A DNA stretch of 64,000 bases from NCBI GenBank assembly GCA_027486655.1, contig JAIXOR010000087.1:1-64000 (forward strand). Direction: 5' to 3'. The translations under genes were made by a program, and so were the position numbers. Positions within the stretch are counted from its first letter, which is position 1; every line of letters begins with the position of its first letter. The notes under the pieces were generated by a model. It was not told where the DNA came from, searched no databases, and saw only the letters and a program-made list of their open reading frames with translations. This document shows positions 1 to 8,282 of this stretch, piece by piece. This DNA comes from Verrucomicrobiaceae bacterium (lineage in GTDB: Bacteria > Verrucomicrobiota > Verrucomicrobiia > Verrucomicrobiales > Akkermansiaceae).

Positions 1-1215
1 GCCGACGGCAGCACCCCGGCCCGCACTTACGGCTACGACACCGCCGATCAAGTGACCGCCGCCGACTACGGCAACAGCCAGTCCGACAGCTACGCCTACG
101 ACCCCATGGGCAACCGGACCAGCGCCAGCATCGCGAGCCAAGGTGGAAGTACCACCACCTACAACGCCAACAACGCCAACCAATCCACCAGCGTCACCGG
201 CCTCACCCCCATCACCCACGACGCCAACGGCAACCTGACCTTGCAAAACAACGTCACCTACACGTGGGACAGCGAAAACAGGCTCCTTTCCGTCACCCCC
301 AACACACCAGCCCTCGGCGATAAATCCCTCGTCCACACCTACGACGGCCAGCACCGCCGCGTGACCCGCACAATCCGTGAATGGACCGCCGGAGGTTGGA
401 GTGCCACCGAAACCACCCACTTCATCTACGATGGCTGGAACGTGATCGAAGAATACGACATCAGCGTCTCCACACCCACCCTCGTTCGAAACCTCACCTG
501 GGGTCAGGATCTTGGCAGCTCATCGAGCCTCCAAGCAGCAGGCGGAGTCGGTGGACTCATCATGGTGGAGGAGATCAATGGAACGACTACCACCGCCTAC
601 CACTTCCATTACGATGGAAACGGGAATGTCACCGAAGTTACGGACCTCAATGGTAACTCTGCGGCCAGCTACCGCTACGACGCCTTCGGAAACACGCTGT
701 TCTCAACAGGCAGCTACGCGACCAGCAACCGCTATCGCTTCAGCACGAAGCCACTGGATGGCGAGGTGACGAACGCGCCGCTTTACTATTATGGATATCG
801 TTATTACGCCCCCACAACCGGTCGCTGGCCATCTAGAGATCCGATTGAAGAGAAGGGCGGACTGAACTTGTATGGGTTCGTGGGGAATGATGGGGTGAAT
901 CAATGGGACTACTTAGGTCAGATAGCTCCAGCCATTCCGGCCGTGGTTGCAGGTGGTGCAGGTTTAGCGGCGGCGCAAGCCGTTGCTGCGGCAGCAGGAC
1001 TTTCTCTACTAGCGTGCATGGCTGATCCGTCATGCAGAAACGCAGCAATAAATGCAGCGGAAGCGGCGGCTGCCGCCGCCGCTGGAGAAGCGGTATGTTT
1101 GGCGGCATATATAGCTTGCGATGCAATGAGATGGTGCCGCTCAGGTAAAAGGGCCTGCGACGATTGCTATCGCAGCTGCAGAAATGATGGCTATGTCTGG
1201 CCAAGTGATTGCTAA
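1..1215 (+). CDS. Rhs/YD-repeat protein, C-terminal part, with Cys-rich variable tip
   Basis: Open from the left edge, so the N-terminus is missing; 404 codons are visible. The sequence is a run of YD-type repeats (YDPMGNRTS, YTWDSENRLLSV, YRYDAFGN) leading into the conserved RHS-associated core (YYYGYRYYAPTTGRWPSRDP, then LNLYGFVGNDGVNQWDYLG), which ends near base 919. Known of the family: these are large surface or secreted shell proteins that carry a variable C-terminal effector behind the core. Here the tip is about 97 residues: an Ala-rich, possibly membrane-inserting helix followed by a region with nine cysteines, ending in PSDC. I do not recognise the tip. Base composition becomes more AT-rich just after the core, as expected for an exchanged tip. 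A 93-codon AT-rich ORF abuts the stop codon. Rhs core assignment is firm; toxin function of the tip is inference. Confidence 0.9.
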   Translation, partial: ADGSTPARTYGYDTADQVTAADYGNSQSDSYAYDPMGNRTSASIASQGGSTTTYNANNANQSTSVTGLTPITHDANGNLTLQNNVTYTWDSENRLLSVTPNTPALGDKSLVHTYDGQHRRVTRTIREWTAGGWSATETTHFIYDGWNVIEEYDISVSTPTLVRNLTWGQDLGSSSSLQAAGGVGGLIMVEEINGTTTTAYHFHYDGNGNVTEVTDLNGNSAASYRYDAFGNTLFSTGSYATSNRYRFSTKPLDGEVTNAPLYYYGYRYYAPTTGRWPSRDPIEEKGGLNLYGFVGNDGVNQWDYLGQIAPAIPAVVAGGAGLAAAQAVAAAAGLSLLACMADPSCRNAAINAAEAAAAAAAGEAVCLAAYIACDAMRWCRSGKRACDDCYRSCRNDGYVWPSDC

Positions 1216-1236
1216 TTGATTAATAACTTTAATAAT

Positions 1237-1497
1237 ATGCGAATTTTTGAAATTTCAGTTAATAATAATCTTGTCTGTATGGCTGGGTTAGAAGGAGCAA
1301 ATATATTATCTGCAATATTGACTTCCCACATCCCAAATGAAGATAGTCTGACAAGAAGATTGCATTTAAATCCAGATGATTGTCCGTTAGACTTAAATAT
1401 AGCTGGAACTTTATTGGATTGTGGGAGCATAAAGCAATGGCCTAAAATTAATTTAAAAACTGGGGATCAAATTACCATATTGATTCGTGAACAGTAA
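1237..1497 (+). CDS. small AT-rich ORF behind Rhs tip, candidate immunity protein
   Basis: About 86 codons from ATG 1237 (MRIFEISVNNN...); an in-frame TTG at 1216 directly after the Rhs stop is an alternative start. It is far AT-richer than the Rhs gene. The protein has no signal peptide or membrane segment, so it should be cytoplasmic, and it is mildly acidic (NEDS, PDDCPLD). I do not recognise a family. Position immediately behind an Rhs variable tip is where cognate immunity genes normally sit, so immunity is the best guess, but it rests on context and size only. Confidence 0.55.
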   Translation: MRIFEISVNNNLVCMAGLEGANILSAILTSHIPNEDSLTRRLHLNPDDCPLDLNIAGTLLDCGSIKQWPKINLKTGDQITILIREQ

Positions 1498-1654
1498 GTG
1501 AATGGGGTCAAAGTAGAATGGCACGGGATTAAGCACTTTTCCGGTAGCGGCCGCGGTGGTGAATCTCCGTGAATTCCGTGCGAGGGGTGGTTAGATATTG
1601 ATAGGCTTTCGGCCTTCGCTTGATGGCTCTGGGCTCGCGGCGGTGAGGGTGGAT
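1498..1654. other. non-coding spacer with first copy of a 16-bp repeat
   Basis: No convincing gene. It contains GAATGGGGTCAAAGTA at 1500-1515, which recurs exactly at 1655-1670 and 4302-4317. The spacer separates the putative immunity ORF from the decayed Rhs fragment. Confidence 0.6.
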
Positions 1655-2281
1655 GAATGGGGTCAAAGTACACATTCTCACATTCTCCGTTCCTCTGCGA
1701 CCGACAAACCCTCGCCAACTGGAACAGCACCACGCCCGACACCGCCAAGACCTACTGGGCCAATGGCTTGCTGAAATCCATCGACAACGGCATCTCGAAA
1801 AGCGACTATGCCTACAACACTCGCAATCTGTTGACCTCGGAAACTCAAAAACAACGAAGGCCTGTAGATGTTTTGGACAGGAGCGAAGCGACGTGGGGCG
1901 CAGCTCCGAAGGGTCGTGGGGCGACCCTGAGTCAAACCTTGTCCGGCCGCCCGGCCCGCGTCGTCAGCTACGACTACGATGCCGTCCTCCTACGCCGAGG
2001 CTACGGAGTACAAGATGGAAACCGGTCCACTCAGACTCTTTCTCTTGAGTCTTCAAGTCTTGGGTTTTGTGTCTCGATCCCACAGCAGCGCCGTTTCACC
2101 AGCCCGATTCGTGAATGGACTTCCCGGGCCAGGCTTCATAGTGTGTCCGTCGATGGATCGGCAGCGAGCTCCTCACCGAACGCCGCATTACGTTCATCGG
2201 AAGGAAATACCGGACGCCGAATGAGCGAAACTTCTTCGATCGCGATCTGAGCACACTTTTCCGCAAAAAATTCGAAATCCA
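1655..2281 (+). pseudogene. decayed Rhs/YD-repeat fragment
   Basis: Starts with the 16-bp repeat. In one frame it encodes an Rhs-like stretch (TLANWNSTTPDTAKTYWANG, then SKSDYAYNTRNLLTSETQ) and further on SGRPARVVSYDYDA, after which the frame is lost; there is no plausible start. A third frame at about 2140-2285 reads ELLTERRITFIGRKYRTPN but contains an in-frame TAG. This is consistent with the 3' remains of one or more displaced Rhs genes. Related fragments with the same DTAKTYW block lie at about 4064-4117 and 4351-4409. Rhs origin of the first half is well supported; the last 150 bases are unassigned. Confidence 0.7.
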
Positions 2282-2956
2282 TTGAAAACATTTTTCACGA
2301 TCGCCCTTGTTTCTCTTTTTCTCTTCAGGACCTTACGTGCAGAAGAGCAGCCGGAAGCAATCATCCTTCAAAGACTGATCGAGAACAAGTGGTTCGATTG
2401 TGCTAAGACTAAAGACTCAAAGTTCGTTACGCTTGGACACGGTGATCCACTTTACAATGGCCTTCATGAGATTCTGAAAAAAGCCCTGAATGGCAAGCAG
2501 CTTGAAAGCACTGTGTTTATCGCCGGATCGAATGAAGGTCCGACAGTGAGAGTGGACTTCGTCAAAGATGGAAAGGCTTCGATATTCACCTTTGTTGAAG
2601 AACCATTGATTCAGAATCCGTTCAAAGAAAAGGATTCGGTGGAGTTCGTCTTCAAGATCGGAGCCTTGGTTTCATGCTGCTATCTGGAAAGTGTCAGTGA
2701 AGATCTCGAAGAAATCAGGAACCTTCGTCGATCATCGGCCATTGGTTTCGATGAAGCAGTGATTCTCGCGATGCAAGTCGAGTACCAAGCGATCAAATTT
2801 ACCTATGGATTTTATGAAAAGTATGCAGTCCCCTGGAGCAAAGCGAATGGGGTGGATCCTGCCATATGGAAAGCCAAGATCAGCTTCAGAGAGTTTTTGG
2901 AATCAAACCGCGGGAAGGAAAGTCGAAAGCGCTGGGCGAGATGGGTCTCCTCTTGA
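2282..2956 (+). CDS. small secreted protein of unknown function (orphan cassette)
   Basis: 224 aa, beginning at TTG (MKTFFTIALVSLFLF). Residues 1-21 form a clean signal peptide with likely cleavage after LRA, so the product is exported. The mature part is a mixed alpha/beta protein with no recognised domain; features are RLIENKWFDCAK, a Cys pair (SCCYLES) and a basic C-terminus (GKESRKRWARW). GC content is clearly lower than the flanking chromosome. It lies between decayed Rhs fragments, so it may be an orphan immunity or effector-associated gene. No ribosome binding site is evident, and the TTG start is chosen because the signal peptide begins there. Confidence 0.65.
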   Translation: MKTFFTIALVSLFLFRTLRAEEQPEAIILQRLIENKWFDCAKTKDSKFVTLGHGDPLYNGLHEILKKALNGKQLESTVFIAGSNEGPTVRVDFVKDGKASIFTFVEEPLIQNPFKEKDSVEFVFKIGALVSCCYLESVSEDLEEIRNLRRSSAIGFDEAVILAMQVEYQAIKFTYGFYEKYAVPWSKANGVDPAIWKAKISFREFLESNRGKESRKRWARWVSS

Positions 2957-3550
2957 AGCGAACGCAAGTTTGCAAAGCTTGCCGGGTAGAAAATCTGCGA
3001 GATCAGGCCTGGATGGCAAGGGAAAAGCGGGCTTGCCCGGAGGTTGAGTGCTCTGTGGAGCACGGACTTCAGTTGGCAGGTCTTTTGTGGATGAGAACTT
3101 GGTCGCCGGCTGAAGCCAGCGCTCCGTTTCGTTCTTTGGATCAATCCCGCTCCCGGTTCCGGCCTGTCCACTTGGAGGACGAGCTTTGGGAACCACTGAG
3201 GAAGATGAGAACCACTGAGTGCGCTGAAAATGAGCGCGGTGGGGGTATCGACCAGAGAAGCTTGAGTTCCATGCAGCGGGGTTGGACAACGGTGGGCTCA
3301 GGGCCACCTCATTTTGAGACCGATTGATGAAAGTCGGGGCAGGGAGCGGCGATGGATGATCGCCGGGGTGCATGTTTGAGTCCATGTGCGGATGGAACAG
3401 CGCTTTCGTGGGCTTTTCATTCGCATCGGCGGACACGTTCCGCCGCTCCTTGAGCGGGGATTGCCAAATGCGAGTCGATGAGCCATCTTGATTCCGTAAG
3501 TTGGCGGTTGGACAATCTTAACCACGACACTCGAAAGGAAAAGATTAGCT
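2957..3550. other. 594-bp region without a convincing gene
   Basis: Several overlapping ORFs exist in different frames but none looks protein-like or has a good start. A short inverted repeat, GGCGGA...TCCGCC, lies at about 3430-3446. A purine-rich AAAGGAAAAG at about 3535-3545 serves as ribosome binding site for the next gene. The segment looks like degenerate coding DNA. Confidence 0.5.
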
Positions 3551-3997
3551 ATGAAAGTTAAGTTGATTCTATTTTATCTCGTGTTTTTATCGGCGAGGTC
3601 ATTCAGCCAAGTCGAACTCAAAAGGGTGTTTGAAGAAGCTGGGCCAGCCAGATCGATTGTCCAATCCAAGGATGGAACGCAACAATTGATAGTGGGTGAA
3701 AAACCTATTGTGAAGTCGGATGGCTTTTTAAATGCCTCGGTGCTTTCCATCAAGAACGAGAGTCATATCGTTGTCATCAAAGTCACGGAAAAAGCGAAGA
3801 AGGAAATCGAGAAGTTGTTCACCGGAACCACAGATCCCATAGAGACAGCATTTATTCACAAGGGTGTTATTTATAAACGCACAAGCCTCATGCCTGGTCG
3901 TATCAGTAGTATCGCGGTTTCGGGTTTTCAGGGCATGAAAGAGGCTGAGGACTTTGCATCAATGTTTAAACAAAACAAACCAGAAAAGCATGAATGA
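3551..3997 (+). CDS. small secreted protein resembling the SecD/SecF P1-head fold
   Basis: 148 aa from ATG 3551 with a good upstream AAAGGAAA. Residues 1-19 (MKVKLILFYLVFLSARSFS) form a signal peptide. Residues about 70-145 (VVIKVTEKAKKEIEKLF, GVIYKRTSLMPGRISSIAV, GFQGMKEAEDFASMF) follow the pattern of the periplasmic head subdomain of SecD (beta strand, helix ending in a Lys-rich turn, then a ...ISGF...EA..L motif), here as a free-standing protein. Similarity was judged by eye, so the fold call is tentative. It is AT-rich relative to the genome and is followed at once by Rhs-derived repeats; it could be a second orphan cassette gene. Confidence 0.7.
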   Translation: MKVKLILFYLVFLSARSFSQVELKRVFEEAGPARSIVQSKDGTQQLIVGEKPIVKSDGFLNASVLSIKNESHIVVIKVTEKAKKEIEKLFTGTTDPIETAFIHKGVIYKRTSLMPGRISSIAVSGFQGMKEAEDFASMFKQNKPEKHE

Positions 3998-4117
3998 CCG
4001 GGGTCATGTGATTGAATTCACGTATCGATGATTGTTAGATGCTTTACCCCAGCGATCGCCAGACTCTTGCCAACTGAAACACCACCGCAAACGACACCGC
4101 GAAGACCTACTGGGGCG
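3989..4117 (+). repeat. diverged Rhs-derived repeat copy
   Basis: Begins with a diverged form of the 16-bp repeat (GAATGACCGGGGTCATGTG) and continues into a segment matching the Rhs block TLAN-NTTANDTAKTYWGE, interrupted by an in-frame TGA. Homologous to 1655-1767 and 4302-4409. Confidence 0.6.
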
Positions 4118-4540
4118 AGGGGATGAGAGGGATTGGTTGGAGAGACCGACCTACGGGTGATTCGGGAGAATGGGGAGTGAATGAGGGGGCGTGGGGAGGC
4201 GTTCCGGCCGGTGATCGGCGGGGGATGCGCGGTTCATTCGCTGGACCGTTCGGAGAATGGTCCCTGCCTTGGGTCCGGAATTGGAATTTGGGGGAGTGAA
4301 TGAATGGGGTCAAAGTACCCATTTTCACATTCTTTGGTAGTCCGTGACCGCCAGATGCATGCCAACTTGAGCAGCGCCGTACACGACACCGCCAAGACCT
4401 ACTGGGGCGAGGGGATGAGGGGGATTGGGCGATTGTGTTGGGTCAGGCAAAATCTCGCCGACTGAAGTCAGCGGTCCAGCGTTTGGAGGACCGTTCGGAG
4501 AACGATCCGTGCCTTGGGTCCGGAATTGGAATTTGGGGAG
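4118..4540 (+). repeat. tandem degenerate Rhs-derived repeat, two copies
   Basis: Two arms follow a shared lead-in (TACTGGGGCGAGGGGATGAG). Each ends in a nearly identical block of about 50 bp containing CTTGGGTCCGGAATTGGAAT, at about 4243-4295 and 4486-4538. Between them, 4302-4317 repeats the 16-mer GAATGGGGTCAAAGTA and 4351-4409 repeats the DTAKTYW block. No intact reading frame. This looks like a duplicated and decayed Rhs 3' segment. Confidence 0.65.
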
Positions 4541-4550
4541 AGGGCTGGGA

Positions 4551-5171
4551 TCAGGAGAAGAGTTCGCGGCAGAGGAGGCAGGTTTTGCCGTTGCAGCCGC
4601 GTGCGGTGCAGTGTTCGCGGCCGTAGAAGATGATTTGGAGGTGGAGTTGGTTCCAGGCGTGGCGTGGGAAGAGTTTTTTGAGGTCGCGTTCGGTTTGTTC
4701 GACGTTTTTGGCGGGGCTGAGTTTCCATCGTTTGGCGAGGCGGTGGATGTGGGTGTCCACGGGGAAGGCGGGGACGCCGAAGGCCTGGGCCATGACGACG
4801 GAGGCGGTTTTGTGGCCGACGCCGGGGAGGGCTTCGAGGGCGGCGAAGTCGGCGGGGACCTGGGAGTTGTGTTGCTCGACGAGGATTTTCGAGAGTTGGG
4901 AGATGGCGGCGGATTTGCGTGGGGAGAGTCCGCAGGGGCGGATGATGGCCTGGATCTGATCGACGGGCACGTTCATCATGGCCTGCGGGTGGTCGGCGAG
5001 GGCGAAGAGGGCTGGGGTGACCTGGTTGACGCGGACGTCGGTGCATTGGGCGGAGAGCAGGACGGCGATGAGGAGGGTGTAGGGGTCCTTGTGGTCGAGG
5101 GGGATGGGGGTTTCCGGGTAGAGTTCCCCGAGGCGGCGCAGGAGGTGATCGGCGCGTTGTTGTTTGAGCAT
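4551..5171 (-). CDS. nth: endonuclease III (DNA glycosylase/AP lyase)
   Basis: 206 aa from ATG at 5171 (MLKQQRADHLLRRLGELYPE). Removes oxidised pyrimidines and cleaves the abasic site in base excision repair. The helix-hairpin-helix LPGVGHKTASVV holds the catalytic Lys (about K121) and PVDTHIHRLAKRW holds the catalytic Asp (about D139). Length is normal for the family (E. coli 211 aa). The C-terminal [4Fe-4S] cysteines are present as four Cys (about 188, 193, 198, 201), but their spacing is C-x4-C-x4-C-x2-C instead of the classical C-x6-C-x2-C-x5-C. Divergently transcribed from the glycosidase-like gene. Confidence 0.95.
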   Translation of the reverse strand: MLKQQRADHLLRRLGELYPETPIPLDHKDPYTLLIAVLLSAQCTDVRVNQVTPALFALADHPQAMMNVPVDQIQAIIRPCGLSPRKSAAISQLSKILVEQHNSQVPADFAALEALPGVGHKTASVVMAQAFGVPAFPVDTHIHRLAKRWKLSPAKNVEQTERDLKKLFPRHAWNQLHLQIIFYGREHCTARGCNGKTCLLCRELFS

Positions 5172-5221
5172 GGGGGGAGTGTTTGCCGGGCTGTGGCGGG
5201 ATGCAAGGGGCGGGCGCGGCG

Positions 5222-5253
5222 TTGACAAGGGAGGGGGAGGCGGGCCGTATGGC
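5222..5253 (+). promoter_or_regulatory. candidate promoter of the glycosidase-like gene
   Basis: TTGACA at 5222-5227 lies exactly 37 bases before ATG 5259, with a weak -10-like TATGGC at 5248-5253. The same 37-base distance from TTGACA to ATG occurs at 16281/16318. If real, the mRNA would have little or no leader. The spacing between hexamers (20) is longer than optimal. Confidence 0.35.
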
Positions 5254-5258
5254 TGGCG

Positions 5259-7409
5259 ATGAAACGCGGAAGTCTGGCGGGCGTGGCCTGTGTGATGATG
5301 AGTGGGGTGGCCCTGGGGGTCGGTGGGGAGAAGCTGGATCGGGAAGCGATCGTGCGGCGGCATCATCCGGTGCTGGAGAAGGCGGATCCGCTGACGCCGC
5401 TGGGGGTGGGCTTGCCGGGTGGGGATTTCGTGTTCACGGCGGACGTGACGGGCTTGCAGAGTTTTCCGGGTCATTATGCGGCGGGCCAGCGTTTGCACAG
5501 CATGGCGGGGTGGTCGTGGCATGCGTTTCCGAATCCGGGGAAGTTCAGTCTGGCGGATGTGACGGCGCCGCATGGGCACGGGGACGGGGCGCGGCCGTAT
5601 GTGCCGAAGACGCCGCCGACGGGGCTCACGGCGGAGAAGGCGGCGCGCTGGCCGGCGGCGGCGGAGTGGCTGCGTGCGAACCCGCACCGGCTGCCCCTGG
5701 CGAGGCTGGGTTTGGTGCGTGGAGATGGGAAGGAGCTGCGCGTGGAGGAGATCGGCGGGGTGAGGCAGGAGTTGGATTTGTGGCGGGGGCGGCTGGTATC
5801 GAGGTTTGTGGTGGATGGGGTGGAGGTGCGGGTGGACACGGTGGCGGCGCGCGATCCGGACGGGGTGGCGGTGAGGATCGAGTCGGATTTGTTAGAGCAT
5901 GGGAAACTCGGGGTATCGCTGGTGTTTCCCGGGGCCTCCGCGGGCTGGGGGGAGAAGGCGGATGACGGCGATCCGGCGGCGCACCGGAGCGAGCGGACGG
6001 TATCCGTGGCGCAGAGGGCGGAGTTCCGGCACACGCTGGACGGGACGGTGCAGAGTGCGGCCTTGGCTTGGTCCGGGCAGGCTTTGTGCGACGAGGCGGG
6101 GCGGCACCGGTGGGTGCTGAGGCCATCGGGCGGGCGGGTTTGCGAGTTGAGGCTGGGTTTTGCTCCGGGCGGGGAGATCCGGGCGGGTGAGGCATCGTTT
6201 GCCGCGGCGGTGGCGGTGGCGGAGCGGGAGTGGAAGGCGCATTGGGAGCGGGGCGGGATGGTGGATTTTGCGGGTTCCACGGATCCGCGGGCGTCCGAGC
6301 TGGAGCGCCGGGTGGTGCTTTCCCGGTATCTCACGGCGATCCACTGCGCGGGGCCGAATCCGCCTCAGGAGACGGGCAACGCGCAGAACTCGTGGCACGG
6401 GAAGTTTCACCTGGAGATGCTGCCGTGGCATTCCGCGCAGTTTGCGCTGTGGGGTCATGCGGAGTGGCTGGACCGGCAGCTCGACTACTATCGGCGGATC
6501 CTGCCGAAGGCGCGGGCGACGGCTGCGGCGCAGGGCTGCATGGGGGCTCGCTGGCCGAAGATGACCGATCCGGATGGAAACGAGAGCCCGAGCGACATCG
6601 GCGTGTTTCTGGCGTGGCAGCAGCCGCATCCGATCTATCTGGCGGAGTTGGTGAGGCGGGCGGCCTCCAAGGACGGCCGCGGGGTGCTGGAGCGGCATCG
6701 GGAGATCGTGTATGCCACGGCGGATTTCCTGGCGACCTTTCCGCGGCGCGGGGAGGATGGGAAGCTGCATTTGATCCCGCCTTTGATCCCGGCGCAGGAG
6801 TGTTACAAGCCGGATGAGACGCGGGATCCGGCCTTCGAGCTGGCGTATTTCCGCTGGGCGCTGGGGGTGGCGCGCGAGTGGCGCAAGCAGCTGGGCGATG
6901 CCGCGGAGCCGATGTGGGATCGGGCCTGGAAGGATCTCGCGCCGCCGCCGGTGGTGGAGGACCGTTATGCGACGGTGAGCGGGGCACCCTTCACGCGGTA
7001 TCACGATCACCCGTGCGTGCTGATGATGGCCGGCTGGCTGCCGCCGGGGCCGGAGCTGGACATGAAGCGGTTTTCGCGGACCTATGATGACATCGTGGCC
7101 AGGTGGGAATGGCCGACCACCTGGGGTTGGGACGCGCCGGTGCTGGCGCTGGCGGCTGCGCGGATGGATCGCCCGGCGGATGCGGTGAACGAGCTGCTGC
7201 GCGACACTCCGAAGAACGGCTATCTGGCGAACGGCCACAACTATCAGGAAGGTCGGCTGCCGCTTTACCTGCCGGGAAATGGCGGCCTGCTGCATGCGGT
7301 GGCGGCGATGGTGGCCGGGTGGGATGGCGCTCCGGCCCGGCCGCATCCTGGATTCCCGGCGGATGGCACGTGGAAGATCCGCGCCGAGGGGCTGCTGCCT
7401 GCGTTGTGA
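5259..7409 (+). CDS. secreted six-hairpin (alpha/alpha) glycosidase-like protein
   Basis: 716 aa. Residues 1-20 are a signal peptide (MKRGSLAGVACVMMSGVALG). An N-terminal beta-rich part (to about 330) is followed by a helical domain with NSWHGKFHLEMLPWH at about 377-391; HLEM and its surroundings are characteristic of GH65/GH95-like (alpha/alpha)6 enzymes and E386 is a catalytic candidate. Other typical helical-barrel blocks are GARWPKMTDPDGNESPSDIG and WGWDAPVLALAAARM. It probably hydrolyses or phosphorolyses an oligosaccharide in the periplasm or outside the cell; the substrate cannot be read from sequence. It overlaps the next ORF at its stop (GTGA), suggesting coupled translation. Family assignment within the clan is uncertain. 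Confidence 0.8.
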   Translation: MKRGSLAGVACVMMSGVALGVGGEKLDREAIVRRHHPVLEKADPLTPLGVGLPGGDFVFTADVTGLQSFPGHYAAGQRLHSMAGWSWHAFPNPGKFSLADVTAPHGHGDGARPYVPKTPPTGLTAEKAARWPAAAEWLRANPHRLPLARLGLVRGDGKELRVEEIGGVRQELDLWRGRLVSRFVVDGVEVRVDTVAARDPDGVAVRIESDLLEHGKLGVSLVFPGASAGWGEKADDGDPAAHRSERTVSVAQRAEFRHTLDGTVQSAALAWSGQALCDEAGRHRWVLRPSGGRVCELRLGFAPGGEIRAGEASFAAAVAVAEREWKAHWERGGMVDFAGSTDPRASELERRVVLSRYLTAIHCAGPNPPQETGNAQNSWHGKFHLEMLPWHSAQFALWGHAEWLDRQLDYYRRILPKARATAAAQGCMGARWPKMTDPDGNESPSDIGVFLAWQQPHPIYLAELVRRAASKDGRGVLERHREIVYATADFLATFPRRGEDGKLHLIPPLIPAQECYKPDETRDPAFELAYFRWALGVAREWRKQLGDAAEPMWDRAWKDLAPPPVVEDRYATVSGAPFTRYHDHPCVLMMAGWLPPGPELDMKRFSRTYDDIVARWEWPTTWGWDAPVLALAAARMDRPADAVNELLRDTPKNGYLANGHNYQEGRLPLYLPGNGGLLHAVAAMVAGWDGAPARPHPGFPADGTWKIRAEGLLPAL

Positions 7410-8221
7410 GCGGGCTTGTCCGAGAGAGGGGAAATCCGCAGCATGCCGCCGTGCGTGCCTTCCGGTGGATCCTGCTTGGCCTCGTCCCGTTGGCGGTGGC
7501 GGGGTGGTGGTTTCGTGCGGACTTGGGGGACGCCTGGCTGCGGATGGCGGACTACCTGCCGGGCCGCCCCGGTGCGCCGTCACCGGACCCGCGGACCTAT
7601 CAGACGCTGGTGGCCGAGCTGGAGCGCTGGCGCGGCGACCTCGCCGAGCGGCACCGGCGCGCGGCCGGGGAGGAGGAACGTGCGGCGATCGAGAGGGACG
7701 CTCGGGTTTTGTTAGAAAAAGTGCTGCCGGAGATGATGCGCTGCTGGCTGGGCACGCCGTGGGACTTCAACGGCACCGCGGCCGCGCCGGGCGGTGGGAA
7801 GATTGCCTGCGGTTACTTCGTGGCGACGGTGCTCAAGGACGCGGGTTTCCGGGTGGACCGCTACCAACTCGCCCAGCAGCCGTCCGGCAACATCCTGAGG
7901 ACGTTTTTGGAAAAGCCGGACTGCCACCTGACCAGTGGCGAGGAATACGCCTCGTTTTCGACCACCACCGCGCGGCGTGAGCCCGGGGTTTATCTGACCG
8001 GGCTGGACACGCATGTGGCCTTCATCGTGGTGGATGGGGCGGGGGCCTTCCGTTTCATTCATGCGTCCGGCTCGCGGCCCTGGTGTGTGGTGGACGAGGC
8101 TCCGGGCGAGGCCGGGGTTTTGCAGCGCTCAAAGTGGCGGATGCTTGGCAATCTCACGGCCGACCCGCGGGTGATCCGGCGTTGGCTGCGGGGTGAGGCG
8201 CTTGCGGTGCACCGCGGCTGA
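7406..8221 (+). CDS. membrane-anchored papain-like (NlpC/P60-related) protein
   Basis: 271 aa from GTG 7406, which overlaps the preceding stop; GTG 7451 (MRAFRWILLGLVPLAVAG) is an equally good start and places the hydrophobic anchor right at the N-terminus. After the anchor comes a charged helical linker and then a domain with a Cys at a helix start (KIACGYFVATVLKDAG) and a His in a strand (GLDTHVAFIVVDG, then FRFIHASG). This arrangement fits the papain/NlpC-P60 fold, suggesting a peptidase, amidase or transpeptidase acting in the periplasm, but similarity is weak. The sequence contains a rare TTA codon in LLEK (7709-7716). Confidence 0.7.
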   Translation: MSGLVRERGNPQHAAVRAFRWILLGLVPLAVAGWWFRADLGDAWLRMADYLPGRPGAPSPDPRTYQTLVAELERWRGDLAERHRRAAGEEERAAIERDARVLLEKVLPEMMRCWLGTPWDFNGTAAAPGGGKIACGYFVATVLKDAGFRVDRYQLAQQPSGNILRTFLEKPDCHLTSGEEYASFSTTTARREPGVYLTGLDTHVAFIVVDGAGAFRFIHASGSRPWCVVDEAPGEAGVLQRSKWRMLGNLTADPRVIRRWLRGEALAVHRG

Positions 8222-8282
8222 GGCACCGCATCGGTCTTGCATGGGCGTGGTGAAACCGTTACCCCACCGGTTCACAGCTCCC

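Noticed and set aside
2866-3436. overlapping frames of 119-177 codons on both strands
   Set aside because: No signal peptide, start signal or recognisable domain; frames overlap each other and look like degenerate DNA.
5892-7583. 563-codon minus-strand frame
   Set aside because: Arg/Pro/His-rich translation typical of the antisense of high-GC coding DNA; the plus-strand glycosidase-like gene accounts for the region.
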